Shown here: positions 38,633 through 49,829 of the stretch, piece after piece
How positions within the stretch are numbered: the stretch's first letter is position 1
How the letters are laid out: each line of letters starts with the position of its first letter
Assembly (NCBI GenBank): GCA_017590115.1
Contig: JAGGNK010012448.1
Span: 3,903,739 to 3,967,738, forward strand
Reading direction: 5' to 3'
Origin: Montifringilla adamsi
Taxonomy: Eukaryota > Chordata > Aves > Passeriformes > Passeridae
DNA: 64,000 bases
The notes under the pieces: model-generated
The model's input: the letters and a program-made list of their open reading frames with translations, nothing else
What the model was told of the DNA's origin: nothing
Databases searched by the model: none
Translations under genes and position numbers: made by a program

Positions 38633-41295
38633 TCAAGAATTAATGTGTAACTGCATGCCAGCTTGGCATTTCTCCCTTTTTCCCCCTTTCCTGACAGATG
38701 GGGAGGGGAAGCTGGTTTTCTAGTGTGTCTATTATTTATAGGCCTGAACTTCTTGTTCACTTCTGATTGTTCATGGAGCACCATGCCAAAAAGGCCTTTA
38801 TCTGTAAATCCAGCAGATGATGGTAAGAGAGGTTTCTAGCAGGAGACAGAAATCTGGGGGAGTGGGCAAGATTTCCTATTAGTTTTCCCCATGAAGAGTA
38901 ATGTTTTATAATTACTCACAATTTATGATTATAGACAGTGACTATGTCTTGTTTGTCTTCCATGTAAATGAGAAAAATAAGTAATAACATAAATGTAAGT
39001 ATTTGTTCTCTTGGTAAACCGCCTGCAAAAGTATTGCCGTCACAGTACAAGCAGTAGAGCAGAACACCAGTATTCTTGAGAATGAATTGGGTAAGCTTTA
39101 GGGGCAGATGTTTGCTTTCACTGTTTTCCATCCACCCTGCCCTAATTACTTACAAAGTTACAGATGCAAAAATATCTGATGCTGAGTCACCAACTAGAGT
39201 TGATATATATTGGTGCACTAACAAAGTACTGTCTAACAAGTACTTCCTATGGAGAGAAAAAAAAATCATTGAAGTCATTACTGTGTGTAATTATTTCAGG
39301 TAGAGGACTGAAGTTAAGTCTGTTATTCTCTAACTTTGGCACGAGTAAAAAATTGAGTTCTCTATACACTGACATAATTACAGAGGTTGTGATCCTTGGC
39401 TTACCATGCTGGCAGAGACCCATCATGTTTTTAGTGCGGCTTTGTGACATTTCAAGGACTGTGTTTCACTGATGTTTCTGTTCATGGATAGTTTTTGTTA
39501 GCTGTTCCTGAAAAAAAAGAGATGAAATGGGTTTGTGCCTGGTTTTTACTCTTCTAACCTTGAGTCTGGAATATGAAGATGACAGGGTCCACAAGCTGCA
39601 CTTTCTGCCATGTGACAGGCCAGGGACACATGTGACTGTATGGCAGCTGTAACACAAAATAAAAAAGTTACGTTGTTCACAATTTTGGAATTACTGACAG
39701 ATAAAACAATAGAAAAAGTGGATCTCAGAGGCAAAATAAAGACAAAAGTGAACAAAAAGCAAGTTACAAATATGGGAAATTTAAAATACATAAATTATTT
39801 TGCTGTGAATTTTGATTGGTTTGAATGAAATCAGTTTGTACATGAATATTTGATTGATGAGGTAAGACTAACAACCCAGTGAGAACAAGTACATGCAAAC
39901 AACATTGAGAAAGTTTCAAAAATAGTTTTCTGTGCATGGCTCAACTTACATAATAGTTATGGTGCAGGAGAATACAGTTTAAATGTATTTTGAATAAGGA
40001 GGACAGCTGTCTCACAGATATGCTTTCTCTGATTTGATATTAGTATCTCATTTGTAATTTGACATCTGCCTCCAGGATTTTAGGCTTTTTCTTGGAAAAC
40101 ATAAAGTATACAAAATGTTTCTAAATATCTTAGATTTTTTATGCTATGTAAAAAGTTTAAGCAGTAGAGAATTTTTAAACCTCATGCTTACTGCTAATTC
40201 TTGTAATTTTACTAGTTTTAAGGAACTAAAGTTTCCTTTTTCTGAAAAGTCAGACAGCAATCTAGTATTTTGTAATAAGACCTTCCCCATTAACATTTGT
40301 AAAAAATTACTTGTCTTAATTTTTCTGTCATGTAAGTGTAACCCAAATATCTATTTCTTCTGGTAATTCAGACCTAACACTAGAAAGATGCAAGGTCCTA
40401 ATATCTGTCCTCAGACAGACAGAGGATCCTAACCTCAGTTTTGAATCCTGCTAGGGCTTGAATGTTTCTTCATAAAGAGAGTGTGGTCTTACTGTATTAG
40501 CCTTCTCTACGGAAAGAGTTGCTCCAGTCCAGAAATTTTTATTATCTTTTCCACAAATGTTCCTAGCAACATTTACCTTTGTTGTAAAGTTTATGAGACT
40601 TAATGTTCTTGTCCTAGATTCCCAATTCTGCTTGCTCTGTACCTGAGTAAGGGAAAAAAAGTAATCTTCAATTTGAGAAGATGAACTCTTGAGGGCTGAG
40701 CCTCCACATAAATCAGGAGTGGGGGTGGAGTGTGCCAAAAATGCGAACACCATGTGCTGAAGTAAAAGGTTCAAAAAAGATGATTGCAGCTGCCAAAACC
40801 ATTTTAACACAAAATATTGTCTGACAGAAGGAAGATACCTCAACCCATTTTTGAAAATAAATAAAAGCATGTCTAAAGCACACTGTAGTGTGCTTCTCTT
40901 TGGAACAAAATGTCTACTGATGTGGGTCAGTATTAATTTGTAGGGACAAGAGTGGCTCATGCCTAAAGTTCATTGGGGAAGGTCGTGTTTTCTTCCTCAG
41001 ACTATGTGTAATACATATTGAAAAGACTATTTCACTTTGCTTCTTGTGTTCTTACACAGAATTCTGATACTGTTTTGACAGGCAAATTTTTCAGGTAAGT
41101 TTAAAATAAGTTTAATGTGAATAGACTATGTCACTACTGCATGATGAGGGACATGCTAGGACAAATTTCTTCCAAGACACTGGCTGGCAGTTAGTACTAA
41201 TTACAGAATCAAAAATAATATGGAGTGCATGGCAACCCTGAGTTGCCAAAATTACTGTAGAACATATACTGGGTAAAACAGGGGCCTCTTATCCT
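38633..41295. other. intergenic between GCNT1 and RFK
   Basis: AT-rich. Apart from the unassigned frame at 40451-40960 I see neither genes nor identifiable repeats. Confidence 0.4.
40451..40960 (-). other. unassigned 169-codon open frame
   Basis: Longest open frame in the window outside GCNT1, the CpG islands and repeats, in AT-rich DNA. The protein has no domain I recognise. Its N-terminal half is Leu/Phe-rich without a clean signal peptide or membrane segment, and its C-terminal half is polar. No splice-site or neighbour evidence supports a gene. It could be chance or an eroded retroelement frame. Listed because its length is somewhat above expectation for this composition. Confidence 0.15.
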
Positions 41296-41300
41296 ACCAC

Positions 41301-42313
41301 TGTGGTGGGTTTGACCTTGGCTTGCTGCCAGATGCCTACCCAGCTCTCTTACTTTTCTTCCTTCACAGAACAGGATTAGAAAATAAAATGGAAAAGCTCA
41401 TGGACTGGAATAAAGCCAGAGAGATTACTCACCTGTTACCATCATGGTCAACAGAGATTCAACTTGGGAAAGATTAATTTACTGTCAATTAAAAATAGAG
41501 TGCAATAGTGAGAGGGAAAAAAAAAACTAGAAACACCTTCCCCTTAGTCACTCTGGCTTCTTCTCAGGTTCAACTTCACCCCTTCATTTCTGACTCTTCC
41601 TACTTCCCTCCCAAGTGCTGCAGGGGCATGAAGAATGATGATTGTCTTTGTCATTGCCATTGTCCTATAACTGCTCCTCTCTCCGCGTCCTTCATCCTGA
41701 TGCTGTTTTTCCCTTTCATGTCCTTCACAAACTGCTCTAGTGTGGGTCCTTTCAATGTGCTGCTGTTCTTCAGGGACAGACTGCTCCAGCATGGGTTCCC
41801 ACCCCAGGCAGCTGCTCCTGCCAGGAGCCTCCTCTTGAATGAGCTTTCTACTGCCTACAGCTTTCTTCAAAACACACACCCAGCTGCTCCTTATGAGATC
41901 TTCCATGGGCTGCATGTGGTTATCTGTTCAACTGTGGTCATCCATGGGGTGCAGGGGGACAACCTGCTCCACTATGTTCTTCTCCAGGGCCTGCAGAGGA
42001 ACCTCTGCTCCAGCATCTGAAGCACCCCCTCCCTCTCCTTCATTGCTGGCATTGGTGTCCATAGGGCTATTTTTCCCGTATTTTTCTCACTCCTCTCTCT
42101 CACAACTGCTGCAGAGTGGTTGTTACACTTTTCGAAATACATTATCACAGGGGTGCCACCAGTGTCACCTGTGACAGGTTCAGCGTTGGATAGCAGTGGG
42201 TCTATCTTGGAACTGTCTGGAACAAGCTATGTCCCATACGAGGCATCCTCTGAACTGTTTTTGCAGAGGCCTCCCACCTCATCCCACCAACTTTGCCAAA
42301 TAAACCAAATTGA
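41301..42313 (-). mobile_element. solo LTR, about 1.0 kb, with 5-bp target-site duplication
   Basis: Plus-strand boundaries TGTGGTGGGTTTGACC and CCAAATTGA (terminal CA changed to GA). Flanked by ACCAC at 41296-41300 and 42314-42318. The interior carries degenerate repeats of the CTGCTCCAGCATGGG type, spaced by roughly 40-60 bp. The same family as 43407-44150, where a polyadenylation hexamer reads on the minus strand, which gives the orientation. Open frames inside (for example 41508-42020) are fortuitous. Confidence 0.82.
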
Positions 42314-42943
42314 ACCACTTAGATTAATTTTTGTTATTCTGATCCAGTTAAGAAGAATGACTTGCTGATTTCACTGAAGAGATGAGAAGCAAGCCTGATG
42401 TTACCTTCTCTGTTGGGGGAATGAACAACTCCTCCTGCTGACTGCTTTGGCCAGAGTGGTGAGAACTGAGCCTGGTGTAGCCTGACAAAGACAGTATTTT
42501 AACCAGAAGGACAATCAGTCAAGGTCCTCCTAAGATAATAACAAATGAGAAAAACTTCAACCCTCTGAACTATTTCAAATTTTACTTATGAAAATAAATA
42601 AATATGTCCCCTCTCCCAAAGTAATAATAAATCAGTCCTGATATTATGTATATAACCATAAATAAATACATACATATATGCACATCTATGTGTATGCATA
42701 TGTCAGGAATTCTGAACTAATGTTTGGATTGGTTTCACTTGTTCTCTACACTTTTGAAACATTTCACAAATTTCAGAGCTTGGCCTCACCATTGCTTACA
42801 GACTGTAGACTTCTGAAAGGACTGCATACCATGTATCCACAGTGGTCTGCTCAAGCCCTTCCTCTGATTGTCTATTGAAGCATTCACAAGTCACGTTTCC
42901 CAGAGAAGTTTGTTTCATTTTTCCTTCTTTGCTTACTTGAAGC

Positions 42944-43390
42944 TGATGCCTTGGGTTTCAGCTTTCAAATTTTTCAGATTCTGTGCTGCCTAGATGTGTA
43001 GCTCTGAGCTTCATATTAAGTGTTAGTAAGTTCTCTTCACAAGATAGATAGACAAAACAATCCCTTTCCAGCTTGAGACCAAGGGGAAAAGTTAAAAGTT
43101 TCAGGCCCAAAAGGTATAAACAATGGAGCACTGAAGATAGGAACAAGGAAGAAGGAACTTCATAACCTAAAGCAATAATTAGACAATTAACTCCAATATG
43201 CAAATGGACAAAAAAAAAAAATATCTGAGACCTTGTGACTGGTCATCCATTTTGTGACCATTCTGGGTCCATCTTGGTTGTAGCCCTGGCCAGGTTCTTG
43301 TACTCCCCAAGGTGTATCCTTTAAGGCCTTTTAACAAATACCTACTGTATTCCTTTAACTCTGTTCCAGGTTCAGCCTCTCAAGGCATCA
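42944..43390 (+). mobile_element. solo LTR with 10-bp terminal inverted repeats and 4-bp duplication
   Basis: 447 bp, beginning TGATGCCTTG and ending with the exact inverse CAAGGCATCA. Flanked by AAGC at 42940-42943 and 43391-43394. TATAAA at 43115-43120 and a decayed AATAAA-like AACAAATA followed by TATTCC near 43335-43354 fit plus orientation. A four-base duplication suggests a class I (ERV1-like) element. Confidence 0.85.
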
Positions 43391-43406
43391 AAGCTGTTGT
43401 TACAGC

Positions 43407-44150
43407 TGCATGGTGGGTTGATCTTGGCTGGATGCCAGGTGCCCACCAAAGCTGCTCCATCACTCCCTTTCCTTAGCTGGACAGGGGAGAGAAAAAAATA
43501 TAACAAAAATCTTGTGGGTCGAAGAAGGGCAGGGAGACATCGCTCAGCAATTTCTGTCACAGGCAAAACACACCCAGCTTGAGGAAATAAGTTTATTACT
43601 GATCAAATCAGAGTAATGTCATGTTAATGAGAAATAAAACTAAATCTAAAAAAACACCTTTCCCCTTACCTTCTTCCCATGATCAGATTCACTCCTGATT
43701 GTCTCTGTCTTCTCTCTGCAAGTGAGACAGGGGACAAGGAACGGAGGCTGTGGTCAGTTCATGTGTTGTTTCTGCCATTCCTTCCTCTTCAGGGGGAGGA
43801 TTCCTCACAGTGTTTCCCTGCTCTAGTGTGGGGTCCCTGCCATGGGAGACAGCCCTCCATAAACTGCTCCATGGTGAATTCTTCCACAATCTGCAGTTCT
43901 TTACAAACTGACCCAGCACAGGTCCCTTCCACAGAGCAGAGTCCTTCAGGAACAGACTGCTCCATCGTGGGCCACCTGTGGGGTCCCAAGTCCTGCCAAT
44001 AAACTTGCTCTAGTGTGGGCTTCTTTCCATGGGGTCACAGCCTCCTTCAGGCATCCAGGTGCTCTGGTGTGGGATTTTCCATGGGCAGTAGGTAAGTGTT
44101 TGCTCCACCATGGATATCCATGGGCTGCAGGGGCACAGCCGCTTCACTGT
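43407..44150 (-). mobile_element. truncated LTR, same family as 41301-42313
   Basis: Starts near TGGTGGGTTGATCTTGG and follows the family through CCCACCAAAGCTGCTCC, GACAGGGGAGAGA and the CTCCAGTGTGGG-type internal repeats. It stops abruptly near 44150, so the minus-strand 5' (U3) end is missing. TTTATT at 43592-43597 is AATAAA on the minus strand. It begins only 17 bp after the end of the 42944-43390 LTR. Confidence 0.78.
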
Positions 44151-44845
44151 TGGTATTAGGATCTATAGTTTATATGATTTCATGCTATATCGTCTGGTAT
44201 TGCTCCTTGTAGACAGGAGAAAAAAAAGAATTCTGTATCAACACTTTTTTCCAGCGTATCCAAACAGAAATGTTAGCTTAGGACCATGAAGCCGAAGTTC
44301 CTTTAAATGTTGTTTGTATGTACAGAATAAGCCTCTTATCTTTGTTCTATCTTCAGCATTAAGCTTTCAACATCTACTCATCATTTCCCTGTATAGCTTT
44401 CCTTATGACATTTTGTGCAAATTCTGCAAAAAAGGCAGTATTTTTGTTATTTCTGGATTTTTTTTCCAATTAGACTTTCATTGTATGTTATCTGTTGTTG
44501 TGGGTTCCTTTTTTATAGCAGGGTTGCTCTACTGGCATCAGGAAAAAATTTTTCAAGATTTCAGTTTTAAGGATTTTTTTACTAAAACTTGTGCAGGAAA
44601 CAGAATGGCCTTCTTTGTCCCTGTGGGCAGTCACTCTCCATACAATGTGTTCAAAAAAGTACTGTATATGTGATTCCTGAGAAACTGCATGGAAGTAGGA
44701 AATCTGAACACATGAATTTTCCAGTACTCCTACGGGAATTCTTTTGTATCATGTCAATTGTGGATAAAATTCATAGTCTGATATTTTTCGTCCCTGGAAT
44801 AGGTGTTCCAGTCCCTAAGGAAATAATAAAGTGTGTATTTCCAAG

Positions 44846-45280
44846 TGTTGAGAATTGTTAGGATTAATAGCCTTGCACAGCACTGGAAACTAAAGTATTT
44901 GAGGCCTTAGGCTGCAAGAACTCTCTGAGTAAACCTTTTTATAAAGCCAATGATGCAACCACCAAACTAGATGAAAGTGCAGATGCAATCAGAATGAAGC
45001 TAGGAACCAAGGAAACCTTTCTAAGGGACATGGTAATTTTTCAGACAAATGTCAGCCCAACAACCAAAATACAGCTGGGGTGTGTGACCTGAAATGGGGG
45101 TCCCTCCTTGGACCACACAGCTCAAGCTCCTCTGTATGTCAGATAAAGAAACAAATTATTTACTCAGCAGATTGGTGGCCTGTCTCCTTCAGGCAGGAAC
45201 CTAGGGCTGAGCCCTGTTGAGGTGGCATCTGCAAAATTCCTAACATGGAACTAGGTGGTAGCTGCATAATTCCCACAACA
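44846..45280 (-). mobile_element. probable solo LTR with 4-bp target-site duplication
   Basis: 435 bp between TGTTGAGAATT and AATTCCCACAACA, which are imperfect inverted termini. Flanked by CAAG at 44842-44845 and 45281-45284. On the minus strand TATAAAAA lies about 340 bp from the 5' end, a normal place for an LTR promoter. No clear polyadenylation hexamer was seen. Orientation and family are inferred. Confidence 0.6.
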
Positions 45281-46130
45281 CAAGGCTGCCTTTCACTTGT
45301 ATATTTAGTAACTTGAATCTATAATAAGAATTGTTCCCTGGTATGTAATTCAGTTATTTCCTTTTTGGGACTTTACTGTAAGCTCATCATACAGTCATAT
45401 GAACTGAACATTACCATAAATTACAATGAGTTTATTCATACAACTAGATGCAGCTGCTTGTTGAGTAGCTGCTAGAGTGGTGTATTGCAGCATAAGAATG
45501 TAATTTCATTTTTATTAGGAATTTCATTGTTGTCCACAGGCTTTTGAAGATGGTGTAAATTCATGGAAATGGAGAAATTTTATCAAAAGGGTGGATATTG
45601 CTGGGATGTGTATTTTATTGTGCCTTTATACAGTCTTTCACAGGGCCCTTTCCAAACTTGTCCTGTTGAATTTCTAGATTGCAGTTTCCAAATCTGCCTT
45701 GTTTCTTTATGTTCCCAGGAGTTAGTGGTTTGGTTATTGTTCTGCCCTGGAGGGTACATGTGGGGTCCTAATTACAGACCGTCAGTTTATGTTCTGCATT
45801 TCACCACTCCTTTTCTTTTTTGTTTTCTTAAGTTTAAATCTGTGTCTTATGTAAATATTTTATTCAGGTTTGCCTGTCTCATGTCTGTCACAGAAGATGC
45901 TGAACAAGAACTTCCCTAAGATTTTATAAAATTGAGATTAAATGCCTATAAAATTGAGGTCTCTTGTAAGAATTTCCTAAATTTCTTCTTCGTACATGAT
46001 ACCTTTTAATAGTTACCTACTTTCTAAGTCAAGAATACTTACTACCTTTACTTAGTACAGTCTGATGTAGTTTCATTTATATATCAATTAGTAATGTCAT
46101 TTCAATATCAAGGACAAAACAAGTTCTTCG

Positions 46131-46695
46131 TGTTGTAGTTTAACCCCAGCTGGGAACCAAACCCCATCTAACTGCTTGCTTACTTCCTTACAGCATGGCA
46201 GGGGAGACATTCAGAAGGGTAAAAGTGAGAAAACACATGGATTGATATAAGGACAGTTTAATAGGTAATGCAAAAACTGTGCAGATAAGCAAAGCAAAAC
46301 TAAGAATTTGCTCCCCTCTTCCCATGGGCAGGCAGGTGTTCAGCCATTCCCAGGAAAGCAGGGCCCCATCGCTCATAAGAGAAAACAAAAGAAAACCAAA
46401 TGCCATCACTCCAAACACTGCCCCCTTTATTCTTCTTCTCTTAGGTTTATATGTTTAGCACGCTGCCATAAGAACTGTGATATTCCTTGGGTCAGTTGGA
46501 GTTAGCTGTCTCAGATATGTCCCTTTCAACTCTTTGTGCCTGCCCAGCCGGATCGCTGTGGGGGTGAGGAGCAGAAAAGACCTTGACACTGTGTAAGTGC
46601 TGCTCATGAAAACAACCCTGAGCTGCCAACACTGCTTCCAGCACAAATGCAAAACACAGTGTCATGCAAGCCAGTGTGAAGAAAAATCCCATTTC
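46131..46695 (-). mobile_element. ERVL-type LTR, same family as 13282-13866
   Basis: Begins TGTTGTAGTTTAACCCCAGC and parallels the 13282 copy through AGTTTAATAGG, CCCATGGGCAGGCAGGTGTTCAGCC, GGGCCCCATC and GAAAAGACCTTGACACTGTG. Sequence similarity fades after about 46695 and no matching target-site duplication was found, so the far end is eroded or truncated. Confidence 0.78.
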
Positions 46696-46868
46696 TCGCA
46701 TTTCAGGGTTTTTTCCTAGCAGCTTCAGTAAACCTTCCTGAAGGACAAAATTCCTCATGGATCTTTCCTGGATTTTTCATTGGTCCTTCTATTTCTAAGC
46801 CTTATATTACCATGTAGTGCTCTGATAAATATAAGTGGTAGTGTTTTGTGGTAGAAATAAATATTTTT

Positions 46869-46896
46869 GAAAAGGAAATAATAATAATAATAATAA
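46869..46896 (+). repeat. AAT microsatellite
   Basis: Eight or so AAT units with a diverged tail. Confidence 0.9.
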
Positions 46897-47930
46897 TCAT
46901 AATAGTAAAAGCAGTAAGTATTTATCTCTTGAGGATGAGTTACAGGTCAGAACCTTATCAGAAGGAAAGGGTTTAATTTCTTGTTATCAACCCTGTACTT
47001 AAGTTCTCAGTAGCAGCTCAGTTATCTTAAAAGCTCAAAAGAACGAAACTTTTGAAAAAACCAAGACAAAAGAGGACTTGATGTATGGATTTTCTTGTAT
47101 CTGTAGTTTCTGAATTAAATAGAGAGGGAAGTTATTTCTTCAGGGAAGTGCTTTTAGGTTTACTGGTTAAATGTTCTGCACAGATGTAGAGATTGCATTG
47201 CTGCAGTCATTGACATTAGTGTCCAAATATTTTGCAACTTTTGCTTCTTGCAGCCACTTCCTGAGTAATATTTTGAGATAAGAACAAGACAATTTATGGT
47301 CTGAACACAAAATATGGAAATATTAATTAAAATCTCAGAGTGAGGTCCAATGTTGACATTTTTGTTTCTTTGGCATACTGCTGCAGGTTTCTGTATGAAG
47401 TAGTGTATTGATGGACTATGCTGGGAAACTGGTCTGGTGCTCTCACAAAAATAAAGACACAAGAATGTATCATTCATCCTCTTACTACTTTCGTATACAT
47501 ACATGGCAAGAGCTATGTTCAAAGAAAAAATTATTTTAGAAATCCTCATTCCCCCCACAGCAAAATATTGCATTGCACATTCTAATTGTGAAGAGTCATG
47601 AAGTGAAGTAGTAGATGGTTCATGCTGAACATACTAAGGATTTGGTAATAAAGCAAGTACATGTCACAGGATCTTTTCTGTATCAGTCGTGATTCTTCAG
47701 AAATTGGTTCAGGATCAAAAGTTGATTGAAAAAAAATCACTATATAGAACACCAAGTAATGCACAGGAAATAATTACCTCAACTTTGGAATTTATGAATA
47801 AAAATAATTTAGTTTTTTTTTTACCAGTTTGAAACTGAAAAATCCATATTTCTGGGAAACATGGACATGGACAAATAGCCCACAAGAGCAAAACTGATGT
47901 GGTTTCATTATTGTGAAAAAAAGTGAAAAG

Positions 47931-48450
47931 TGAAGGATCCCGATAGGTTCCAGCCGGGCTGTGCCCAGTGGACTGCCAAGGCCAGGACAGTCTCAGCGGA
48001 GGCTCAGACTTGGTCCGATCTCCCATGCCGTTCCCAGCTGCAGGCAGCCAAGCAAGCTCAAGTGATTTCAGCTCTTTAGTGATTATCAGCTCTGTGTGAT
48101 TATCAGCTCTTTTGGCTTGCTTGTGGCCATGGCAGCAGACGCAGGGAGAGAGAGGAGAAGCACTATGTAAGGTTCCGCAGGATTCTTTATTAGGGTGTCC
48201 CACGAAGGTTCTCAGTGACAGCTCTTCTGGCAAACCAGGCAGAATTAGGGGTTTTTATACCCTACAGAGGTTTTGGAAACTGTCCAATAGAAAGGGTCAG
48301 GGGAAAGTGACCTATAGGCTTACAGAGAGATAAGCAGGGTCCGAAAGGCGAAAGAGAGGGGCTTCTAAGGCCCGAGTCATCGTGACTTGGCATTTCCTAG
48401 CTCATGCTGCTGACCTCCAAGGAGGCCTTGCAGGCCCTGGGCCTGCTACA
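47931..48450 (-). mobile_element. probable retroviral LTR with TATA box and polyadenylation signal
   Basis: The minus strand starts TGTAGCAGGCCC at 48450. TATAAAA follows at 48259-48253 and AATAAA at 48191-48186, which is the spacing of a U3-R-U5 LTR with a short R. Further on, three partial copies of GTGATTATCAGCTCT lie within the presumed U5 (about 48060-48110). The left boundary is estimated and no target-site duplication was found, so adjoining retroviral leader sequence may be included. Less decayed signals suggest a younger insertion than its neighbours. Confidence 0.6.
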
Positions 48451-48599
48451 ACAAAGTATAAAGGGAGGTGCTCCTGTAATTTATTTTTACTTACACCATC
48501 ATTGTTCAATTGATTTTTAAAAAATCTACTGATTATTTAAGCTGATCTACTGATTATTTATCTGAAATCAGAATTAGCTTGATCTTTAAGTACCCTTAT

Positions 48600-49640
48600 A
48601 TCAGTTGATGTAATCTTTTTGGATTTCAGTAAAGCTTTCAGTGCTTTCTCCTAGAGGATCCTTCTGGACAAAATGTGCAGCCCACTGCTGGATAAACACA
48701 TCATGGGATGGATGAGCAACTGGCTAATAGGTCAGACACAGAGGGTTACAGTGACATCAGGTCAGGGTGACATCAGAGGGTGACAGCAGACTGAGAACCT
48801 GTCACTGGTGGGGTTCCACAGGGTGCCATCCTCAGCCCTCTGCTTTTCAGCATCTTCATAAATTACTTGGATGTAGGACTGGAAGGGATACTGAGCAAGT
48901 TCCCAGATGATACAAAACTGGTGGGAGGTGTTGACTCCTCCAGGGGCAAGGAGACCCTGCAGAAAGAGCTCAACAAATCAGGGGTCTGGGCAATTACCAA
49001 CCATATAAAGTTCAACAGGGGAAAGTGCTGGATTCTGCATCTGGGATGGGGCAGCCCTGGATGTGTGGACAGACTGGGAACGAGATGCTGGAAAGCAGGG
49101 CCACAGGAAGAGACCTGGGGGTCCTGGTTGATGGCAAGTTGAACATGGGTCAGCAGTGCCCTGGCAGCCAGGAGGGCCAGCCCTGTCCTGGGGGGCATCA
49201 GGCACAGCATTGCCAGCCGGGCAAGGAAGGGGATTGTCCTGCTCTGCTCTGAGCTGGGGCAGCCTCACCTCCAGTGCTGGGGGCAATTTTGGGAGTTACA
49301 ATACAGGAAAGCCATTAAAATGTTAGAGTGTCCAAAGAAGTGTCACAAAGATGGTTGAAGGGCCTTGAGGGAAAGCTGTATGAGGAGCAGATGAGGTCAC
49401 TTGGTCTGCTCAGCCTGGAGGAGACTTGAGGACAGATTCCATTGCAGGCTACTTCTTCCTGAGGGTGAGAGGGGCAGGCACTGATCTCTTCTCTTTGGAC
49501 CCAAAGGAATGGCCTGAAGTTGTGTCAGGGGAGATTTAGGTTAGATAGCAAGAAAAGATTCTTCACCCAGAGGGTGGCTGGGCACTGGAACAGACTCCCC
49601 AGGGAAATGGTCAAAGTGCCATGCTTTACAAAATTTGCTT
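48600..49640 (+). mobile_element. CR1 LINE, ORF2 reverse-transcriptase part, inactive
   Basis: Plus-strand translation in pieces recalls CR1 ORF2: a FLDFSKAF-like start, GVPQGAILSPLLFSIFINYL-like and DDTKLVGGV blocks, then the C-terminal domain. Frameshifts and stops break it. The copy ends near 49640, inside the ORF2 C-terminal coding part, without the usual CR1 tail. Confidence 0.85.
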
Positions 49641-49829
49641 GTTTCTTTGTTTCTAAATTCAACATTCTGGAGGATTTTGAGTTGTTGATTCAGGAGTGAT
49701 GTGGAGAGTGAGGTGTCAGAAACAGGGGAGTGTGGTAGACTGGAAGACTAAAAAAAGTGTAACTGTATTTGCTGATGCTGTGTGTTATTTCACAGCTTTT
49801 AAAAGATTTTTCAAAATATATCAAACTTC

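Noticed and set aside
41508..42020. 170-codon plus-strand frame and a 123-codon minus-strand frame
   Set aside because: Both lie wholly inside an LTR that does not normally encode protein; open by chance and internal repeats.
41301..44150. A provirus with 5' and 3' LTRs at 41301 and 43407
   Set aside because: The first LTR has its own target-site duplication (ACCAC) on both sides, the second is truncated, and no primer-binding site or retroviral coding sequence is visible between them.
48863..49286. Several 75-115-codon frames on both strands
   Set aside because: They are pieces of a frameshifted CR1 ORF2 or its antisense.
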